Source: Streptomyces morookaense (GTDB lineage: Bacteria > Actinomycetota > Actinomycetes > Streptomycetales > Streptomycetaceae). From it: a stretch of 64,000 bases of DNA. The DNA lies in NCBI RefSeq assembly GCF_013030945.1, contig NZ_JABBXF010000016.1, positions 62,001 through 126,000 on the forward strand, in the 5' to 3' direction. Position 1 is the stretch's first letter. Every line of letters begins with the position of its first letter. The notes beneath the pieces are model-generated. The model was not told where the DNA came from and searched no databases. It saw only the letters and a list, made by a program, of their open reading frames with translations. Of this stretch, positions 61,684 to 64,000 are shown piece by piece. The translations under genes were made by a program, and so were the position numbers.

Positions 61684-62127
61684 ATGCGATCGGTCGAACT
61701 GGAATTCCGGGCCGCGGGCGCGAGCGCCCAGGAGGCCTACGAGCGGGTGCGCGACTTCGCGCGCTACCCCGAACTCGTCGCCACCGTACGGAAGGTGACG
61801 GTGCACCCCGCCGAGGCCGGCAGCCCCCTGCTCAGCGACTGGGAGGTGGACTTCCGCAACGGCGTGCTGTGCTGGTCGGAGGAGGACGTCTTCGACGACA
61901 CCGCACTGACGATCACCTTCAGCCAGACCGAGGGCGACTTCGAGACGTTCGACGGCCAGTGGGAGATCCGCGCGGACGGCGCCGGTGCGAGTGCGGTGCG
62001 CTTCTCCGCGAAGTTCGACTTCGGGCTGCCGAGCCTGGCGGGGATCATCGACCCGGTGGCCGAACGCGTGCTGCGCGAGACCATCACGGACATCCTCCGG
62101 GCCCTGCTGGACCAGGAGGCCAACTGA
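61684..62127 (+). CDS. SRPBCC family protein (cyclase/CoQ-binding-like)
   Basis: A 147-residue SRPBCC protein. It shows AQEAYERVRDFARYPELVATVRKVTV at the start, strands DWEVDFRNGVLCWSEEDVFDD, and the C-terminal helix DPVAERVLRETITDILRALL. It binds a hydrophobic molecule. Such a protein also accompanies the valanimycin-type azoxy genes in my memory of that cluster, but I cannot assign a matching gene with certainty. It is coupled to the next gene by a TGATG overlap. Confidence 0.85.
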   Translation: MRSVELEFRAAGASAQEAYERVRDFARYPELVATVRKVTVHPAEAGSPLLSDWEVDFRNGVLCWSEEDVFDDTALTITFSQTEGDFETFDGQWEIRADGAGASAVRFSAKFDFGLPSLAGIIDPVAERVLRETITDILRALLDQEAN

Positions 62128-62588
62128 TGGACGCCGCCAACCGGTTCGAGTCGCCGGTCACCTACCGGCTGCTGCGCGCCGAGTACACCGTGGGACTGGT
62201 CGTCGCGGCAGGACTCCTGCTGTGGCACTGGCGGGACGTCGACTGGGCGGCCGCCGTCGGGCTCTTCGCCTACATCGACGTGATCGGCTACCTGCCCGGT
62301 GCGCTCGCCCATCACCGGGCCAGGGGCGGCGAGGTCCCCCGCGTCTACTACGTCCTCTACAACACCATGCACAGCTGGCTGACGGCGGGCGCGGTGGTGG
62401 GGCTCTGGGCGTGGCTGTTCGGCTGGGAGTGGGCGCTGCTGGCCGTGCCGGTGCACCTGTGCGGCGACCGCGGGCTGCTGGGCAACTTCCTCAAGCCGTT
62501 CTCCGTCGAGTTCGAGCCCAAGGCGCACCCGGCGTTCACCGAGTTCGAGGCGGCCCTCGCCGGCCGGCCCGCGGGGAGCCGCGGGTGA
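62127..62588 (+). CDS. Small integral membrane protein (VlmO-like candidate)
   Basis: A 153-residue membrane protein with about four hydrophobic helices: VGLVVAAGLLLWHW, AAVGLFAYIDVIGYLPGALA, LTAGAVVGLWAWLFGW and ALLAVPVHLCG. Conserved-looking polar residues are RAEY near the start, AHHRARGG, YNTMHSW and the late H-L-C-G-D-R. The pattern of His, Asp and Arg at helix ends suggests an enzyme rather than a simple transporter. Its size and its place beside DUF2156 and diiron genes recall VlmO of valanimycin synthesis. I hold that at moderate confidence, because I cannot align it here. Confidence 0.6.
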   Translation: MDAANRFESPVTYRLLRAEYTVGLVVAAGLLLWHWRDVDWAAAVGLFAYIDVIGYLPGALAHHRARGGEVPRVYYVLYNTMHSWLTAGAVVGLWAWLFGWEWALLAVPVHLCGDRGLLGNFLKPFSVEFEPKAHPAFTEFEAALAGRPAGSRG

Positions 62589-63598
62589 GCGCCCCGACCG
62601 TGCCGCCGCCCGCAGCCCGCGCGGCGGACCTGCTGAGCGCCCACGCCGACCACCCCAGCGCCGTCCTCGCGCTCAACCGGAACACCGGCCGCTATACGGG
62701 CCGTCAGGTGTCCGGGCTGATCGCGTACCGGCCCGGGCGGCGCCATGTGGTGCAGTTCGGCGGCCCGTTCGCGGGGCCGGGCGACCGCGGGGCGCTGCTG
62801 GACGAGTTCCTGGCGCACCTGTCCGCAGGCGGGCGGCGCCCGCCGCTGCTGACCGCGGCCCAGGTCGGCCGGGACGATGTGGCGCTGTACGCGGAGCGCG
62901 GCTTCTCGGTGAACCAGATCGGCTGCACGTACGGGATCGACCTGGGCCGCTTCACCCTGGGCGGCAAGGCGCTGGCCAAGGTGCGGCAGAACGTCAACCG
63001 GGCCCGCCGTGAAGGGGTCACGGTCGTCGAGACGGACCCCGGCGACCCGGGCGACCGGCGGGAGCTGGACGCCATCGACGCCGCCTGGCTGCGGGCGAAG
63101 GGCCGGCACGTGAAGGAGCTGGCGTTCCTCGTCGGCGAACGCGGCGGCCCCGCCGGGCCGTTGCGCCGCACGTTCCTGGCCCGGCAGCACGGCCGGACGG
63201 TCGGCTACCTCACCTACTCCCCGGTGTGGGGCACCCGGCCCGGCTGGCTGTACGACCTGACCCGGCGTTTCCCGCAGGCCCCGGTCGGCACCGTCGAGCT
63301 GGTCAACCTCACCGCCCTGACCCGGTTCCGGGAGGAGGGCGCACGCTGGCTGCACCTGGGGCTGACCCCGTTCGCAGGACTGGCGGACGTGCACGAACCT
63401 GCCGCCGCCGGGCCCCTGTTGACGCGGGCGCTGCGACTGGTCGCCGAGCACGGGCGGGCCGTCTATCCGGCCCGTACCCAGGAGGCGTTCAAGCTCAAGT
63501 GGGCGCCGCACACCGTCGAGCCCGAGTACGCCGCCTTCCAGGGCGGCGTCCGCCCGTCCGCCGTCTGGCACCTGCTGCGCACCACCGGCGCCGTGTGA
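62585..63598 (+). CDS. DUF2156 transferase (MprF C-terminal/VlmA-like)
   Basis: A 337-residue protein of the DUF2156 family, a double GNAT fold found in the C-terminal half of MprF, which moves an amino acid from aminoacyl-tRNA onto a lipid. Family marks are VLALNRNTGRYTG at the start, YAERGFSVNQIG, KVRQNVNRARREGVTV, VELVNLTALTRFREEGARWLHLGLTPFAG, and the final KLKWAP. It has no membrane part. In valanimycin synthesis the related VlmA moves serine from seryl-tRNA to isobutylhydroxylamine. A similar role here would make an aminoacyl hydroxylamine. GTG start with GTGA overlap to the preceding stop. Confidence 0.82.
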   Translation: MSAPTVPPPAARAADLLSAHADHPSAVLALNRNTGRYTGRQVSGLIAYRPGRRHVVQFGGPFAGPGDRGALLDEFLAHLSAGGRRPPLLTAAQVGRDDVALYAERGFSVNQIGCTYGIDLGRFTLGGKALAKVRQNVNRARREGVTVVETDPGDPGDRRELDAIDAAWLRAKGRHVKELAFLVGERGGPAGPLRRTFLARQHGRTVGYLTYSPVWGTRPGWLYDLTRRFPQAPVGTVELVNLTALTRFREEGARWLHLGLTPFAGLADVHEPAAAGPLLTRALRLVAEHGRAVYPARTQEAFKLKWAPHTVEPEYAAFQGGVRPSAVWHLLRTTGAV

Positions 63599-63642
63599 GC
63601 GGCGCACCGCACCGACCATCCCGATCCCGAGGAAGGCACATC

Positions 63643-64000
63643 ATGAACCGTCTCCCCGTCGAGGCCGACTGGGACCGCGCCCCGAGCGTGCTCGAGGGCG
63701 CCCGCACCCTGGAACTGACCCCGCAGCACTGCAATCTGCCGTACTGGTTCGAGCACGTCGCCGGGACGATGCTGCGCCGCCTCGCGGACGGCTCGGTGGC
63801 GGACGCGGGTCCGACGGAGGCCGTGCGCCGTCCGGGGCCGCTGCGCGAGGCGCTCGTGGACGAGTTCACCTTCCGGCACCTGGCCGAGGAGAAGGCCACG
63901 CGTGCGCTGTCCTTCCTCGTGTACCACGCCCCCGGGCGGGACTGTCTGGAGTTCTTCGCGACGCAGCTGGTCGACGAGGCGCGGCACGCCCGGGCGTTCC
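63643..64000 (+). CDS. Diiron ferritin-like oxygenase, VlmB-like, N-terminal part
   Basis: The first 119 residues of a protein cut by the window edge. It reads LTPQHCNLPYWFEHVAGTML, then DEFTFRHLAEEKATRALSFLVYHAP and EFFATQLVDEARHARAF. The E-x-x-x-K region and D-E-A-R-H are typical iron ligands of a ferritin-like four-helix bundle. The sequence style is that of VlmB-type diiron proteins, which are linked to azoxy (N-N) formation in valanimycin-like clusters. ATG at 63643 with GAGGAAGG about eight bases upstream. The C-terminal half, with the remaining ligands, lies outside the window. Confidence 0.75.
   Translation, partial: MNRLPVEADWDRAPSVLEGARTLELTPQHCNLPYWFEHVAGTMLRRLADGSVADAGPTEAVRRPGPLREALVDEFTFRHLAEEKATRALSFLVYHAPGRDCLEFFATQLVDEARHARAF

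Overview
The window is about 64 kb of very high-GC actinobacterial DNA, almost certainly a Streptomyces chromosome. The reasons are strong GC bias at third codon positions, frequent GTG/TTG starts, GGAGG-type ribosome sites, roadblock/LC7 proteins, and several copies of an intergenic palindromic repeat that I recognise from Streptomyces genomes. It holds two separate natural-product gene clusters, one at each end, with about 25 kb of ordinary and regulatory genes between them.

Region 1 (1-23.5 kb, all minus strand) is a nonribosomal peptide cluster that reads as one long operon. In transcription order it encodes: a degenerate JmjC/cupin-like protein; a 2395-residue synthetase C-A-T-C-A-T-TE; an argininosuccinate-lyase homologue; a GHMP (threonine) kinase; a fused PLP beta-replacement enzyme and ATP-grasp ligase; an MbtH protein; a T-E didomain; two C-A-T modules; a stand-alone adenylation protein; and an MFS exporter cut by the window edge. 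The kinase, PLP enzyme and lyase match the known logic for making 2,3-diaminobutyrate (or 2,3-diaminopropionate). Five A domains, five carrier domains, four C domains and one E domain predict a pentapeptide. It would contain a D-residue, a Thr-type residue and a C-terminal Ser-type residue.

Region 2 (23.5-25.6 kb) holds a small secreted peptide gene, two LuxR-type regulators, copies of the dispersed repeat, a strong bidirectional terminator and a tRNA-Lys(CTT). The regulators probably serve Region 1.

Region 3 (25.7-49.2 kb) is mostly housekeeping or accessory. It contains a beta-lactamase-fold hydrolase, ArsR regulators, a fused ABC exporter, an ArsR/SRPBCC pair with a visible operator, DUF4291 and TerD proteins, glutamate decarboxylase, a secreted I36/crystallin-like protein, a PAP2 membrane enzyme, a Tat/lipoprotein DMFase-like protein, a broken MmyB-type regulator and a four-gene roadblock/DUF4388 operon. 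It continues with an ester cyclase, RlmG, a lytic transglycosylase, a TetR-controlled hydrolase/ABC-2 permease pair with twin operators, and an SRPBCC-desaturase operon.

Region 4 (49.3-64 kb, plus strand, truncated at the right edge) is a second, unusual cluster. An alpha-oxoamine synthase and SDR are followed by a C-A(Thr)-T NRPS, a KS-carrier-TE protein whose AT domain is missing between its linkers, an aldehyde dehydrogenase/acyl reductase, an acyl-CoA dehydrogenase and a class III aminotransferase. Then come SRPBCC, a small membrane protein, a DUF2156 (MprF-like, aminoacyl-tRNA-using) transferase and a diiron VlmB-like oxygenase. The last enzymes resemble the valanimycin-type azoxy (N-N bond) machinery. 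My leading hypothesis is an alkylamine-derived azoxy or hydrazine natural product, joined to amino-ketone/amino-alcohol chemistry and a small NRPS/PKS unit. A promoter, a palindromic operator and a hairpin precede this operon.
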